Source: Desulfopila inferna (GTDB lineage Bacteria; Desulfobacterota; Desulfobulbia; Desulfobulbales; Desulfocapsaceae). From it: DNA of 64,000 nt. Below the pieces are notes generated by a model. It saw only the letters and a list, made by a program, of their open reading frames with translations. It did no database searches and was not told the DNA's origin. The stretch is from NCBI RefSeq assembly GCF_016919005.1, contig NZ_JAFFQE010000004.1, positions 1-64,000 on the forward strand. The letters run 5' to 3'. Below are positions 7,784 through 16,205 of this stretch, in pieces. Position numbers and translations under genes: made by a program. The first letter of the stretch is position 1. Every line of letters begins with the position of its first letter.

Positions 7784-8222
7784 GGGAAAGCCTTTCCTTT
7801 TCCCGCAACGCCGCTCTTGAATTGAACGTCGGTATTTTCGGAGACGGCTGGTCGTTGTCTGCTATGGCGGCTGGATAGCATTCATGCTCAATCCTGAAAT
7901 CATATCGATTTTCCCGGTCACCATTTCGAACATATTATTTTTCCGGTCCAAGACTTCCTGGATATTTTTTGGCGCTGCTCATTTTCCCACAGAAATAGTG
8001 GTCGGGTAGATCGTATCTTTTGCCGGCACACTGTCATCGGTGGAATTTTTTCTTGCAGAACCAGACAATAATGCAGGATCAGGGGGGTGTTTAAAAAAGA
8101 TAAAAAAAATCTGGAAAAAATAATAAAAAAATATAGGTTGACGGGGGAGCGGGTATCTCCCGCCGGAGAGAGGGGTGATAATCTTAATCTGGAAGAAGAA
8201 AAATTCGTAAGAACGGTTATTC
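7784..8222. other. Intergenic stretch without recognised gene
   Basis: This 440-base stretch is AT-rich between about 8090 and 8220. No convincing gene, hairpin terminator or promoter was recognised. A minus-strand frame at 7979-8302 overlaps the next gene's start and has a low-complexity phenylalanine-rich product. Confidence 0.5.
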
Positions 8223-9344
8223 ATGAAGTTGCAAATATGCAAAAAACAAGTACAGGACATTAACAGGGCACCGGTCCCGCAGCAAACATCGTTTTGGTCC
8301 AAGTTGAAAAAGAAACAGGGCGTTCGGTCAAAATCCTTTGATATAATGATCAGGGCTGGTGACTTTTTCTCTTCGTCGGCTAAAGGCGATGATATAAAAG
8401 ATGATTTTCTGATTCTCTTTCAGGAGATAGGCCATGGCTGCAAAATCGGCTATGTGCCCTACGGGCCGACTTTGGAACCCAGCGAAGAGAATCAGGGCCT
8501 TTTTCTGGAAGAGCTTTCCGAATCATTGCGTCCTTATCTCGATACCAATTGTATACTGGTGCGTTACGACCTTTCGTGGGAATCGCTTTGGGCAAAAGAT
8601 GAGTCAAGGTTCGGGGAAGGTGGCTGGGTTGGTCCGCCGGAGAAGAAAAACCAGGAAATACGGTTGAACTTCAACACACAATACTGGAATCTGAAAAAGG
8701 CAAACACCGACATGCTGCCGAAAGATACCGTCTTCATAAATCTTGCAAACAGCAAAGAAAAAATTCTGGGCAGGATGAAAGCGAAAACGAGGTACAACAT
8801 ACGATTGGCTCAGCGGAAAGGAGTGAGGGTCAGGAAAGCTGACTTGAGTGATTTGGATATATGGTATACCCTCTATCGGGAAACCTGTTCGAGGAATAAT
8901 ATTTTTCTTCATGATTTAAGTTATTTCAGAACAATCCTTTGCACCAGGGCGAAAGAGACGCGTTCACCGGCGGAGGTCGAACTACTGATTGCCGAATGTA
9001 ACGAAACACCGCTGGCGGCCATGTTTTTGGTCTATTCGGCCAGAAGGGCGACGTATCTCTATGGGGCGTCCTCTTCATCTGATCGAAATTTGATGGCTCC
9101 CTATCTGCTGCAATGGGAGGCGATTCAAAGAGCAAAACGCAGAGGATGTACCGAATACGATATGTTCGGCGTTGCTCCCAATCGGGATCCTTCACATCCC
9201 ATGCACGGTCTATACCGTTTCAAAACAGGATTTGGAGGAGAGCCATTTCACAGGATGGGGTGTTGGGACTATCCTCTGGAGAGGAAAAAATATGAGGCAT
9301 TTCTCCTGATGGAAATGCAGAGCCAGGGATACTACCTCAGCTGA
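8223..9344 (+). CDS. FemAB/GNAT-type aminoacyltransferase-like protein
   Basis: The 373-residue protein resembles the FemA/FemB/FemX family: two tandem acetyltransferase-like folds that attach amino acids to peptidoglycan precursors or similar acceptors. The recognisable part is the C-terminal half: INLANSKEKILGRMKAKTRYNIRLAQRKGV, here quoted as KAKTRYNIRLAQRKGV, followed by AMFLVYSARRATYLYGASS and a terminal LYRFKTGFGGEP motif, typical of FemAB. No signal peptide is present, so it is cytoplasmic. It is a lone gene. The acceptor is unknown; in Gram-negative bacteria some FemAB relatives act in exopolysaccharide or exosortase loci rather than cross-bridge synthesis. Confidence 0.8.
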   Translation: MKLQICKKQVQDINRAPVPQQTSFWSKLKKKQGVRSKSFDIMIRAGDFFSSSAKGDDIKDDFLILFQEIGHGCKIGYVPYGPTLEPSEENQGLFLEELSESLRPYLDTNCILVRYDLSWESLWAKDESRFGEGGWVGPPEKKNQEIRLNFNTQYWNLKKANTDMLPKDTVFINLANSKEKILGRMKAKTRYNIRLAQRKGVRVRKADLSDLDIWYTLYRETCSRNNIFLHDLSYFRTILCTRAKETRSPAEVELLIAECNETPLAAMFLVYSARRATYLYGASSSSDRNLMAPYLLQWEAIQRAKRRGCTEYDMFGVAPNRDPSHPMHGLYRFKTGFGGEPFHRMGCWDYPLERKKYEAFLLMEMQSQGYYLS

Positions 9345-9627
9345 TCTTTCAACCCCGATATAGTTGCGGAAACCATCTGGCTTCCGGCTCCAGAGTCGAG
9401 AAAGCCTCGATATCGGTTTGCTCCTGGGAAACGTCCATCCGGCCCGGCGTGAAAGGTACAGTCACATCGCGCCGACCATTCCTCCCCGCTTGTTCAACAC
9501 CCGCGCAGCCTGCCAACACGATCAGATATAATTACCGATTAGAGATAGTCAATATAGCAGTCAAATTCAACCAAAGATGTTTTTGTGATTTGATAATTGA
9601 AAGTGTGGCTTCCTGTCTGGAGCGCTG

Positions 9628-10035
9628 CTATTTGAGCCAGATACCTATGAGATATGAACCACCTCCGACCAGTGTGCAGAGCACAGTGCCCCAGGCGATA
9701 TCAGCCACCACCACTGTAATCGGCCAGTCGCGCAGGGTCGCCAGATTGGTAAGATCATAGGTTGCATACGTAAAAAACCCAAAGAGCGCTCCGAGAAGAC
9801 ATGTTTTCGCAAGAGATCCGGCCTCGAGACCCGGGCGGACTGCGAAAAATAGAATTCCGACGATATAGATGAAATAGAAGAGAAAAGCCGCCGGCCAGTT
9901 TACCTCGGGACTGAGCAAATGATGTAGTTGATTCTTGTAGAAATTTCTCGCGGCATAGCCGACCCAGAATATGTCGATGACAAAAAAAACCGGGATGGTC
10001 AATAGGTAGAGCTTAAACCAGAATAGAACGTTCAT
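9628..10035 (-). CDS. DUF2177 family membrane protein
   Basis: The 135-residue protein has four predicted membrane helices. The features FFVIDIFWVGYAARNFY near the N-terminus and FGFFTYATYDLTNLATLRDW in the middle are characteristic of DUF2177, an uncharacterised family. The start at 10035 is set by a strong AAAGGAGG site 8 bases upstream; an in-frame GTG three codons earlier overlaps the spacer. The gene stands alone. The 280 bases between it and the FemAB-like gene contain nothing recognised. Confidence 0.85.
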   Translation of the reverse strand: MNVLFWFKLYLLTIPVFFVIDIFWVGYAARNFYKNQLHHLLSPEVNWPAAFLFYFIYIVGILFFAVRPGLEAGSLAKTCLLGALFGFFTYATYDLTNLATLRDWPITVVVADIAWGTVLCTLVGGGSYLIGIWLK

Positions 10036-10090
10036 AAAAAACACCTCCTTTAATAAGAGAGCAGTGGTGCGGACAAGGTCCTGGTTGCCT

Positions 10091-10116
10091 AAAAATCCTT
10101 ATACCCCAAGGGGGTA
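10091..10116 (-). terminator. Possible intrinsic terminator of the serine dehydratase gene
   Basis: Immediately after the stop codon on the minus strand, TACCCC and GGGGTA form a short, tight hairpin, followed within a few bases by ATTTTT. The stem is only 6 bp, so termination efficiency is uncertain. Confidence 0.45.
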
Positions 10117-11349
10117 CTATAAAGAGTTAAGCTCAGCAGAAGCAGATGTATCGATGCTCCTGCAAGCTTTGGCAAGACCTCCTGCTGAAGTCTCTCTGTA
10201 CAGAGACGGCAGTGCCTGTCCGGTTTCTTTCATCACAGCAGTTACCTTGTCAAAGCTGACCTGGTGTTCTCCATCGGAAAGTAGAGCCAGATGACAGCAG
10301 CTCATGGCGCGCATGGCCGCATGGGCATTTCGTTCTATGCAGGGAATCTGAACGAGACCTGCCACGGGATCGCAGGTCAGTCCCAAATGGTGCTCTATAG
10401 CCATTTCAGCGGCATATTCAATTTGCCTTATTGAACCCTCCATCAATTCCGTCGCAGCGGCTGCAGCCATGGCGCAGGCAGTACCGATCTCACCCTGGCA
10501 ACCGACTTCTGCACCTGAAATGCCGGCGTTTGTTTTTACCAGATTTCCGACAATACCCGCGGTAGCAAGTGCTCTGATGATGGCTGCATCGGGCAGTTCC
10601 AGGGTTTTCTGCAGATGATACAGTACAGCTGGCAGGACCCCGCAGGCACCGCAGGTAGGTGCGGTAACAATTATGCCCTTGTCGGCATTCTCTTCTGAGA
10701 CGGCATAGGCATAGGCGGCGAGAGCTCCCTGCGTTCTCAGCTCAGATCTCAGCATTTTGGAACGCGAATATATGGACAGCGCCTTTCTGGGCAGGTCGAG
10801 ACCGCCGGGAAGCAGCCCTTCGGCCGCCAAACCCCTTTGTATCGAATCTCTCATGGTGCGCCATACCGTATCGAAAAAATCCCATATCTCAGCCCCTTCG
10901 CACTGCTCCGCATATTCCGGGAAGGATCCTCCGGATTCTCGGAGATGTTTAAGCAACCCCTCCATCCTGGATAAAGGATAGACTTGAGCGAGAGTCGTTC
11001 GTGTTTCCCGGTCCATCAGGGCGCCGCCGCCGACACTGTAGACCTCCCAGCTGCCGAAGACACGGCCGTTATGATCCATTGCTTCAAACAGCATTCCATT
11101 GGGGTGGAGCGGTAATTCTTCCTGCTCTTTCCAGATAATCTCCAAAGAGAGGGGCGATATTGCCTCTTCAATCGCTTTATCGGTCAAATGCCCTTTCCCG
11201 GTGGCGGCAAGACTGGCGTAAAGTTCTACCCGATAACGGTCAGCGTCAGGATAACGTCTCAGAAATTCATGGGCAGCTTGACTCGGCGCCATGGTATGAC
11301 TGCTGGAAGGTCCGGTCCCGATGCGATAGAGATTTTTTAAAGATTCCAT
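10117..11349 (-). CDS. sdaA: L-serine dehydratase, iron-sulfur dependent, single chain
   Basis: The 410-residue enzyme deaminates L-serine to pyruvate and ammonia. The N-terminal domain has the RIGTGPSSSHTMAP signature. The C-terminal catalytic domain has APTCGACG, GLTCDPVAG and QIPCIERN, which supply the three cysteine ligands of the catalytic [4Fe-4S] cluster. The order beta domain then alpha domain is that of the single-chain form found in many Gram-negative bacteria. The length is a little below the usual 450-460 residues but both domains look complete. The cluster is oxygen-labile, consistent with an anaerobic host. It is a stand-alone gene divergent from the TetR regulator. Confidence 0.93.
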   Translation of the reverse strand: MESLKNLYRIGTGPSSSHTMAPSQAAHEFLRRYPDADRYRVELYASLAATGKGHLTDKAIEEAISPLSLEIIWKEQEELPLHPNGMLFEAMDHNGRVFGSWEVYSVGGGALMDRETRTTLAQVYPLSRMEGLLKHLRESGGSFPEYAEQCEGAEIWDFFDTVWRTMRDSIQRGLAAEGLLPGGLDLPRKALSIYSRSKMLRSELRTQGALAAYAYAVSEENADKGIIVTAPTCGACGVLPAVLYHLQKTLELPDAAIIRALATAGIVGNLVKTNAGISGAEVGCQGEIGTACAMAAAAATELMEGSIRQIEYAAEMAIEHHLGLTCDPVAGLVQIPCIERNAHAAMRAMSCCHLALLSDGEHQVSFDKVTAVMKETGQALPSLYRETSAGGLAKACRSIDTSASAELNSL

Positions 11350-11532
11350 AATTCAACACTCTTCATATTATTAACCGATCCTGGCCAAAGACATTGCTGT
11401 CAAATCTTCGTTCCAGATTTTCAAGGGAGTAGATCAAGGTTTTTATACCTCCATCATAATTATTGACAGCCCAACCACACGAGAAGCTTACTACTATCAT
11501 AATCATCGTAAGGTAATCAGAGAACAGCCTGC

Positions 11533-11565
11533 TTGACAGGGTATGAAATAGTAAATATTATTTAC
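11533..11565 (+). promoter_or_regulatory. Promoter with overlapping 15-bp palindromic operator before the TetR gene
   Basis: TTGACA (11533-11538) is followed 17 bases later by TATTAT (11556-11561), a near-consensus sigma-70 promoter. The perfect palindrome GTAAATATTATTTAC (11551-11565) covers the -10 box, and weaker symmetry extends a few bases further. This is the expected place for an autoregulatory TetR operator. The remaining 11350-11669 spacer is AT-rich leader. Confidence 0.6.
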
Positions 11566-11669
11566 CATTTTGGTTTTATCATGACAAAAATTTTCTTATG
11601 CTGTATTATTATGTTTTTAAATTAGTAACTTGAGTTTTCATAAACAGGTAAAGGTAATTTATAGGTCAT

Positions 11670-12263
11670 ATGGAAAGACAACCTACAGACAGTCCTCCGG
11701 GAAAGCTGAAAATCATCAACGCGATGAGATCCCTGTTGGAAGAGCGAACCTTTGAATCTCTGACCATCTCGGAGATCGCTGTCACTGCCGGGGTAACCGA
11801 AGGGCTGATTTATAAGTACTTCAAGGACAAACGTGATTTGCTGCACCATGTGCTTAAAGAGCATTATGAATTGTTCCTGGTCCAGATCGACAGGGATCTG
11901 CAGGGGATAGACGGATCCCTGAATAAACTGAAGAAAATCATCTGGTCCTCTATCGAGAGGTATGCCAATCACCGGGTATTTGCGAGAATTATCCTGCTGG
12001 AAGTCAGGAATTCAGAAGAATATTTTCAGAGCGAAGCCTATGGCCTGGTCCGGCGGTTCAACCGTATCATCGTAGATATCATTAACGAGGGTATTGCCTG
12101 CGGCGAAATCCGCGAGGATCTGCCGGCGGCCTATATCCGCAATGCCATTTTTGGCACCATCGAGCATTCATGTCTGAACCGGGTGATCTTTAACGAGAAA
12201 GTATCCACCAATGAAGCGGCAAAGCTGATAACGGATCTGCTTTTCAACGGGATCAAACGCTGA
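11670..12263 (+). CDS. TetR family transcriptional regulator
   Basis: The 197-residue protein has an N-terminal TetR helix-turn-helix (RTFESLTISEIAVTAGV, then EGLIYKYFKDKRDLL, residues about 22-60) and an all-helical ligand-binding domain. It sits directly before a thiolase and an acyl-CoA dehydrogenase remnant, so an acyl-CoA or fatty-acid-responsive repressor of beta-oxidation genes is the likely role. That inference rests on neighbours only. A well-formed promoter with an overlapping palindrome lies about 100 bases upstream. Confidence 0.88.
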   Translation: MERQPTDSPPGKLKIINAMRSLLEERTFESLTISEIAVTAGVTEGLIYKYFKDKRDLLHHVLKEHYELFLVQIDRDLQGIDGSLNKLKKIIWSSIERYANHRVFARIILLEVRNSEEYFQSEAYGLVRRFNRIIVDIINEGIACGEIREDLPAAYIRNAIFGTIEHSCLNRVIFNEKVSTNEAAKLITDLLFNGIKR

Positions 12264-12329
12264 CGCTGAGAAAGCCGGTCTTTATCCTGATGATTTTTAA
12301 TACTATCACCATAATTTAAGAGGATTACT

Positions 12330-13580
12330 ATGAAAGATGTTGTCATCGTCTCCGCATGCAGGACAGCCATCGGCACCTTCGGCGGTACCCTCCGGGATTT
12401 AAACGGCGCCGTGCTGGCAAGTATAACCATGAAAGAGGCCATTCGGAGAGCCGGAATCGATCCGGCCATGATCGACGATATCCGCTATGGCTGCTGCATG
12501 GAATCCCCGGACACCCTGAACGTCACCAGGGTTGGTTCGCTGCTGGCCGGAATTCCGGAAACCGTTACCTCGGTCACCATAAATAGAGTCTGCATCTCAG
12601 GTATGGAGGCCGTGGTCTCGGGCATGGCCATGATCCAGGCCGGTATGGCGGACATCATTCTTGCCGGCGGCACCGAGCATATGTCCAGCGTGCCCTATTC
12701 CGTTCCGGGAGCCCGTTGGGGCTGCCGTCTTCAGGACCAGACCTTCGTGGATAACCTGATCCATGCCCTGCATTGCGGCTCCCATATCATCCCTCATCCC
12801 GAAGACGGGCCGGTGGATGCCACACAGCCCCCGCTCAGCATGTTTGTCGGCAAACCCTACATTATGGGGCAGACTGCTGAATTTATCGCCCAGCATCTAA
12901 ATATCACCAGGGAAGAGATGGACGAAGTCGCCCTGCGCAGCCATAATGAGGTGGAGCGGGCTGCATTGGATGGTTCCTTTGCCGACGAGATTGTTCCCGT
13001 AGAGGTCCCCCAAAGGAAGAAGCCTCCCATTATCTTTGATAAAGACGAACATTTCAGACCCGGCATGACCATGGAAAAACTGAGGAATTTACCACTGGCC
13101 TTTGTTCCGGAGATCGGTACTGTCACCGCCGGTAATTCCAGCGGCATCAATGACGGTTCCACGGGAATGATCATAATGTCGGCGGATAAGGCGAAAGAGC
13201 TCGGACTCAACCCCATTGCCAGAATCAGAGCAGTGGCCAGAGGAGCCTGTCATCCCTCGGTTATGGGTCTGTCGCCGGTTCCTGCGGTGCGTAATCTTCT
13301 CCATTCTTCCGGGTTGGCTCTTCAGGATTTTGAGCTTATCGAGGTCAACGAGGCCTTTGCCGCCCAGTATCTGGGATGTGAGAAAGAGCTGGGTCTCAAT
13401 CGGGAGATCACCAACGTCAACGGTTCCGGTATCGGTTTAGGGCACCCGGTGGGTTCGACCGGCGCCCGCATCATGGTAACCTTAATGTACGCCATGAAAA
13501 AACGTCATAAATCTCTGGGCTTGGCAACACTTTGTGGTGGTGGAGGAGTATCCATGGCGTGTGCCATTGAAATGGTTTAA
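12330..13580 (+). CDS. Acetyl-CoA acetyltransferase / thiolase
   Basis: The 416-residue protein is a full-length thiolase. The nucleophilic cysteine lies at residue 88 in the NRVCISGMEAV motif, the histidine in GIGLGHPVGSTGAR, and the second cysteine in LATLCGGGGVSMA near the C-terminus. It either cleaves 3-ketoacyl-CoA in beta-oxidation or condenses two acetyl-CoA. A long insertion between residues 120 and 160 with several histidines and a cysteine is normal in length for one thiolase subgroup. It starts 66 bases after the TetR gene, with an AAGAGG site, and was probably in an operon with the acyl-CoA dehydrogenase that is now broken. Confidence 0.92.
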   Translation: MKDVVIVSACRTAIGTFGGTLRDLNGAVLASITMKEAIRRAGIDPAMIDDIRYGCCMESPDTLNVTRVGSLLAGIPETVTSVTINRVCISGMEAVVSGMAMIQAGMADIILAGGTEHMSSVPYSVPGARWGCRLQDQTFVDNLIHALHCGSHIIPHPEDGPVDATQPPLSMFVGKPYIMGQTAEFIAQHLNITREEMDEVALRSHNEVERAALDGSFADEIVPVEVPQRKKPPIIFDKDEHFRPGMTMEKLRNLPLAFVPEIGTVTAGNSSGINDGSTGMIIMSADKAKELGLNPIARIRAVARGACHPSVMGLSPVPAVRNLLHSSGLALQDFELIEVNEAFAAQYLGCEKELGLNREITNVNGSGIGLGHPVGSTGARIMVTLMYAMKKRHKSLGLATLCGGGGVSMACAIEMV

Positions 13581-13581
13581 G

Positions 13582-13673
13582 CCGAACTTTCAATAATCAT
13601 TGATTAGAAAAAATAGCTATTTCACCCTACGGGCGAGCCAGACAAGCTCGTAAAATGTCCGGGCTAGGGTACC
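13582..13673. repeat. Palindromic intergenic element at a gene-truncation point
   Basis: Flanks with ACCCTA near 13624 and TAGGGT near 13665 are inverted, with GGGC/GTCC-rich arms between them, and an AT-rich segment lies to the left. It sits exactly where the acyl-CoA dehydrogenase loses its 5' part, so it may be an inserted element or a deletion scar. Confidence 0.45.
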
Positions 13674-13682
13674 CAAAAGGCG

Positions 13683-14477
13683 ATGATTTTTGCTTCCGAG
13701 GCAGTCGTCTATCGTCTGGCGGGCATGATCGATGATCGTCTTGCTATTCTCAACAGGGAAACCGCTGATTATTACGTCCAATACCAGAAAGGCATTGAGG
13801 AGTATGCCGCGGAATGTGCCCTTGCCAAGGTCTTCTGCACCGAGTCGGCAGCTCTGGCTATTGATGAAATGCTGCAGGTTCACGGAGGGTACGGCTATAT
13901 TGGGGAATACCCCATTGAGCAGCTTTACCGTGACGAGCGGGTGCAGAGAATTTATGAAGGAACCAATGAAATCAATCGCCTGTTGATTGCCGGGATGTGT
14001 TTACGTAAGGGAGTCAATGCAAAGGGTCCGGGCTCGGCCGTTGAGGCTGCAGCTGAAGGACTCTTTGCTGCAGAAAAGAACCTTCTCAAAGGAATGAAGC
14101 GCATATACCCGGAACTTACAGATCACATTCACCATAAATTCGGAGCCAAGGCAGCAGGCGAGCAGGAAATTATGCTCACTCTGGCCGATGCGGTAATCCA
14201 GATATTCGCCTTGGAAAGCGCTTTGCTGCGTGCCGAAAAAGCAACTGCTGCAGCAACTGAGAGGCAGCAAAAATTTTATCGCGCAGTGGTCGGAATCTGC
14301 GCCTTTCGGTCAAAACAGCAGTTTGTCAATGCTGTTGGAAAATATGCGGCGTTCATTGATGACGATACCCTGCTTAGTTTAAGCGAAACTATAATTACCT
14401 ACTCTGCAAGGGGTTTGCTGGAAGCTAAACGATTGATTGCCGAGGCAACCAACCAGGCAGGAAAGTATATTTTCTAA
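13683..14477 (+). pseudogene. 5'-truncated acyl-CoA dehydrogenase
   Basis: The frame encodes about 264 residues that align with the C-terminal part of long-chain acyl-CoA dehydrogenases. They include ALAIDEMLQVHGGYGYIGEYPIEQLYRDERV, shown in part, and the following RIYEGTNEINRLLIAG motif, then the extra C-terminal helical domain of the roughly 590-residue FadE/VLCAD-like class. The FAD-binding and substrate-binding N-terminal domains (about 300 residues) are absent. An in-frame TAG lies six codons upstream of the first ATG. The protein would lack the catalytic N-terminal half, so it is very probably a remnant, even though the remaining frame is intact. The alternative is an independently expressed domain. 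Confidence 0.8.
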
Positions 14478-14524
14478 GCGCACTTTTTCAATATGATTTA
14501 TTGCCGATACCGTACATGAGAGGG

Positions 14525-14553
14525 TATACATCTGTTAGATGCCATGCTATAAT
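14525..14553 (+). promoter_or_regulatory. Possible rubredoxin promoter
   Basis: A consensus TATAAT (14548-14553) lies 17 bases downstream of TATACA (14525-14530), about 60 bases before the rubredoxin start. The -35 box is weak. Confidence 0.4.
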
Positions 14554-14612
14554 GCGTTGCAGATAGTATGAAAACCAGGTTTACAAGAAAAATTTAAAAG
14601 AGGAGAAGACAA

Positions 14613-14774
14613 ATGGATAAATGGGTATGTACGGTTTGCGGGTATGTTTATGATCCGGCTGCTGGAGATCCGGATGGCGGTGTAGAACCGGGCACAGCCT
14701 GGGAAGATGTTCCTGGCGACTGGCTCTGCCCGATTTGCGGAGCCTCCAAGGATGATTTCGATAAAGAAGGATAA
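14613..14774 (+). CDS. Rubredoxin
   Basis: This 53-residue gene is complete. It has two CxxCG knuckles (cysteines 6, 9, 39 and 42) that bind a single iron, with aromatic residues W4, Y11, Y13 and W37 in the usual core positions. AGAGGAGAAG precedes the ATG. Rubredoxin carries electrons to oxygen and peroxide reductases in anaerobes. It stands alone between the truncated dehydrogenase and a convergent molybdoenzyme gene. Confidence 0.95.
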   Translation: MDKWVCTVCGYVYDPAAGDPDGGVEPGTAWEDVPGDWLCPICGASKDDFDKEG

Positions 14775-14813
14775 TACTTCTCTGAGGCCACGCCACTGCT
14801 ACACTAGGCGCCG

Positions 14814-15857
14814 TTATGAAACACGGAAGCTTATTCCGTGTTCTCTAACCCCGTTGTTACCGTAGCCCAGCTTGTTCCAGGTAGCCTGCATCGGCTGTTT
14901 CTTCCCAGTGCAGGCGGTGGCGCGGGATAACACTGAATACTCCCCGGGTTGTGAAATAGTGCAGATATATTGCCATTGCCGCCAGGAGTAAGGTTCCTGC
15001 GGACCGATGAAGGTTGCAGGCTGCCAGCTGTTGCCATCGTCTGTTGAAATTTCCACTTTCTCTATATCTGTTTCACCTGCATAAGCAGCGCCCAGAATCG
15101 TGATCCTGCCCGCCGGAAGAATGGCTCCTGTTTCAGGCTGGGTAATTATCGATTTCAGGCTGATCGCGGTTACCGTTGTTCCTGTCTTTGGATCCTGACC
15201 CTTATCGTAGATCCGGTAAACATTATCCATGAAAAAACCTTCAAACGGTTTTTGCAGCAGGGTGATCTTTTTGAGCCATTTTACGCAATTCGCTCCGGTC
15301 CAGCCCAGGGCCAGCGCACGAAGAGGAAAGCCGTGCTTCAGCGGAAGCGGTTCCCCATTCATTTCATAGGCAAGCATGGTGGATGACATGGCTTTTTCCA
15401 GAGGAATGCTGCGGATAAACTTGATCTGGGCTTTGCCCAGCGGCGCATCGAATCCTTCGAAGGCGACATTACCGGCATCAACCGTTGGCCCCGCCTCCTC
15501 AAGAAGAGTTTTGAGCAGGACCCCACCCCACACAGCGTTTCCAACACCGCCTATTGTCCAGGGATTGCCGGCAGCTTTCTGATCAAGCAGAGATCGACTG
15601 TTGCCCGAACACTCCATGGTGTTGGCGGCAATCACTTTTGGCATGCGCAGCAGATTTTCAAAGTCGACCCGCAGAGGAGTTTGTACTTCTCCGCCGATTT
15701 CAAGAATCCATTCAGAGAGGTCAATTGGTTTTTCCGGTATTTCTCCCTGGTTTCTTTTAAAAAACACCGCGTTTGCGGTTATCCAGGATTTTAAAAATTC
15801 CTTTGGGGTCTCGGCATTAAGTGGTTTTTCCGTCATTACTCGCATTGATTCTTTCAT
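14814..15857 (-). CDS. Sulfite-oxidase-family molybdopterin oxidoreductase, no signal peptide
   Basis: The 347-residue protein has the sulfite oxidase Mo-domain (about residues 45-215) with the Mo-ligand cysteine at position 83 in NTMECSGNSR, and the C-terminal dimerisation domain (about 230-347) with VEISTDDGNSWQPA. A haem domain and a Tat or Sec signal are both absent, so it appears to be cytoplasmic, unlike most YedY-type relatives. The start at 15857 has GGTGGAG 8 bases before it. The electron partner and substrate are unknown. It depends on molybdate uptake, which modABC in this window could supply. Confidence 0.85.
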   Translation of the reverse strand: MKESMRVMTEKPLNAETPKEFLKSWITANAVFFKRNQGEIPEKPIDLSEWILEIGGEVQTPLRVDFENLLRMPKVIAANTMECSGNSRSLLDQKAAGNPWTIGGVGNAVWGGVLLKTLLEEAGPTVDAGNVAFEGFDAPLGKAQIKFIRSIPLEKAMSSTMLAYEMNGEPLPLKHGFPLRALALGWTGANCVKWLKKITLLQKPFEGFFMDNVYRIYDKGQDPKTGTTVTAISLKSIITQPETGAILPAGRITILGAAYAGETDIEKVEISTDDGNSWQPATFIGPQEPYSWRQWQYICTISQPGEYSVLSRATACTGKKQPMQATWNKLGYGNNGVREHGISFRVS

Positions 15858-16205
15858 TCTGAATCTCCACCAGTTTTTTTTAGGAACAGTTTGTTATCTT
15901 CCGGATATATTCTCCAGAATAGAACTTTAAGGATCCTTCAAGGCTATAACCTTTCGGTTGATTAATCAAGTTAATGGAAAAGCATCAGCGGGGAATTTTT
16001 CCCTTTGTAAAACATGTCCTGAGCGAAAAAGCCGTATGCCTTGTCATTACCAAAAGGATAAGATAGAATTCATTTATATCCGATTACCGCCAAGTTTCCG
16101 GATGGTCTGCAACTCCAACAAACCTCATGTCCCTGTCGAAGGTGTTTGTCCATCTTCGGGAAAAAGATTCTCGTTCATCCGTACCTGTATTGGGAAAGGC
16201 CTCGA
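15858..16205. other. Intergenic region with two perfect short palindromes
   Basis: This divergent spacer contains AAGGATCCTT (15929-15938) and TTGATTAATCAA (15958-15969), both perfect palindromes that could be operators. No clear promoter or RNA was recognised. Confidence 0.4.

Noticed and set aside
8090-8222. Riboswitch or structured RNA before the FemAB-like gene
   Set aside because: No conserved stem pattern was found; the region is simply AT-rich.
7979-8302. A 107-codon minus-strand frame
   Set aside because: Low-complexity phenylalanine-rich product overlapping the start of the FemAB-like gene on the other strand.
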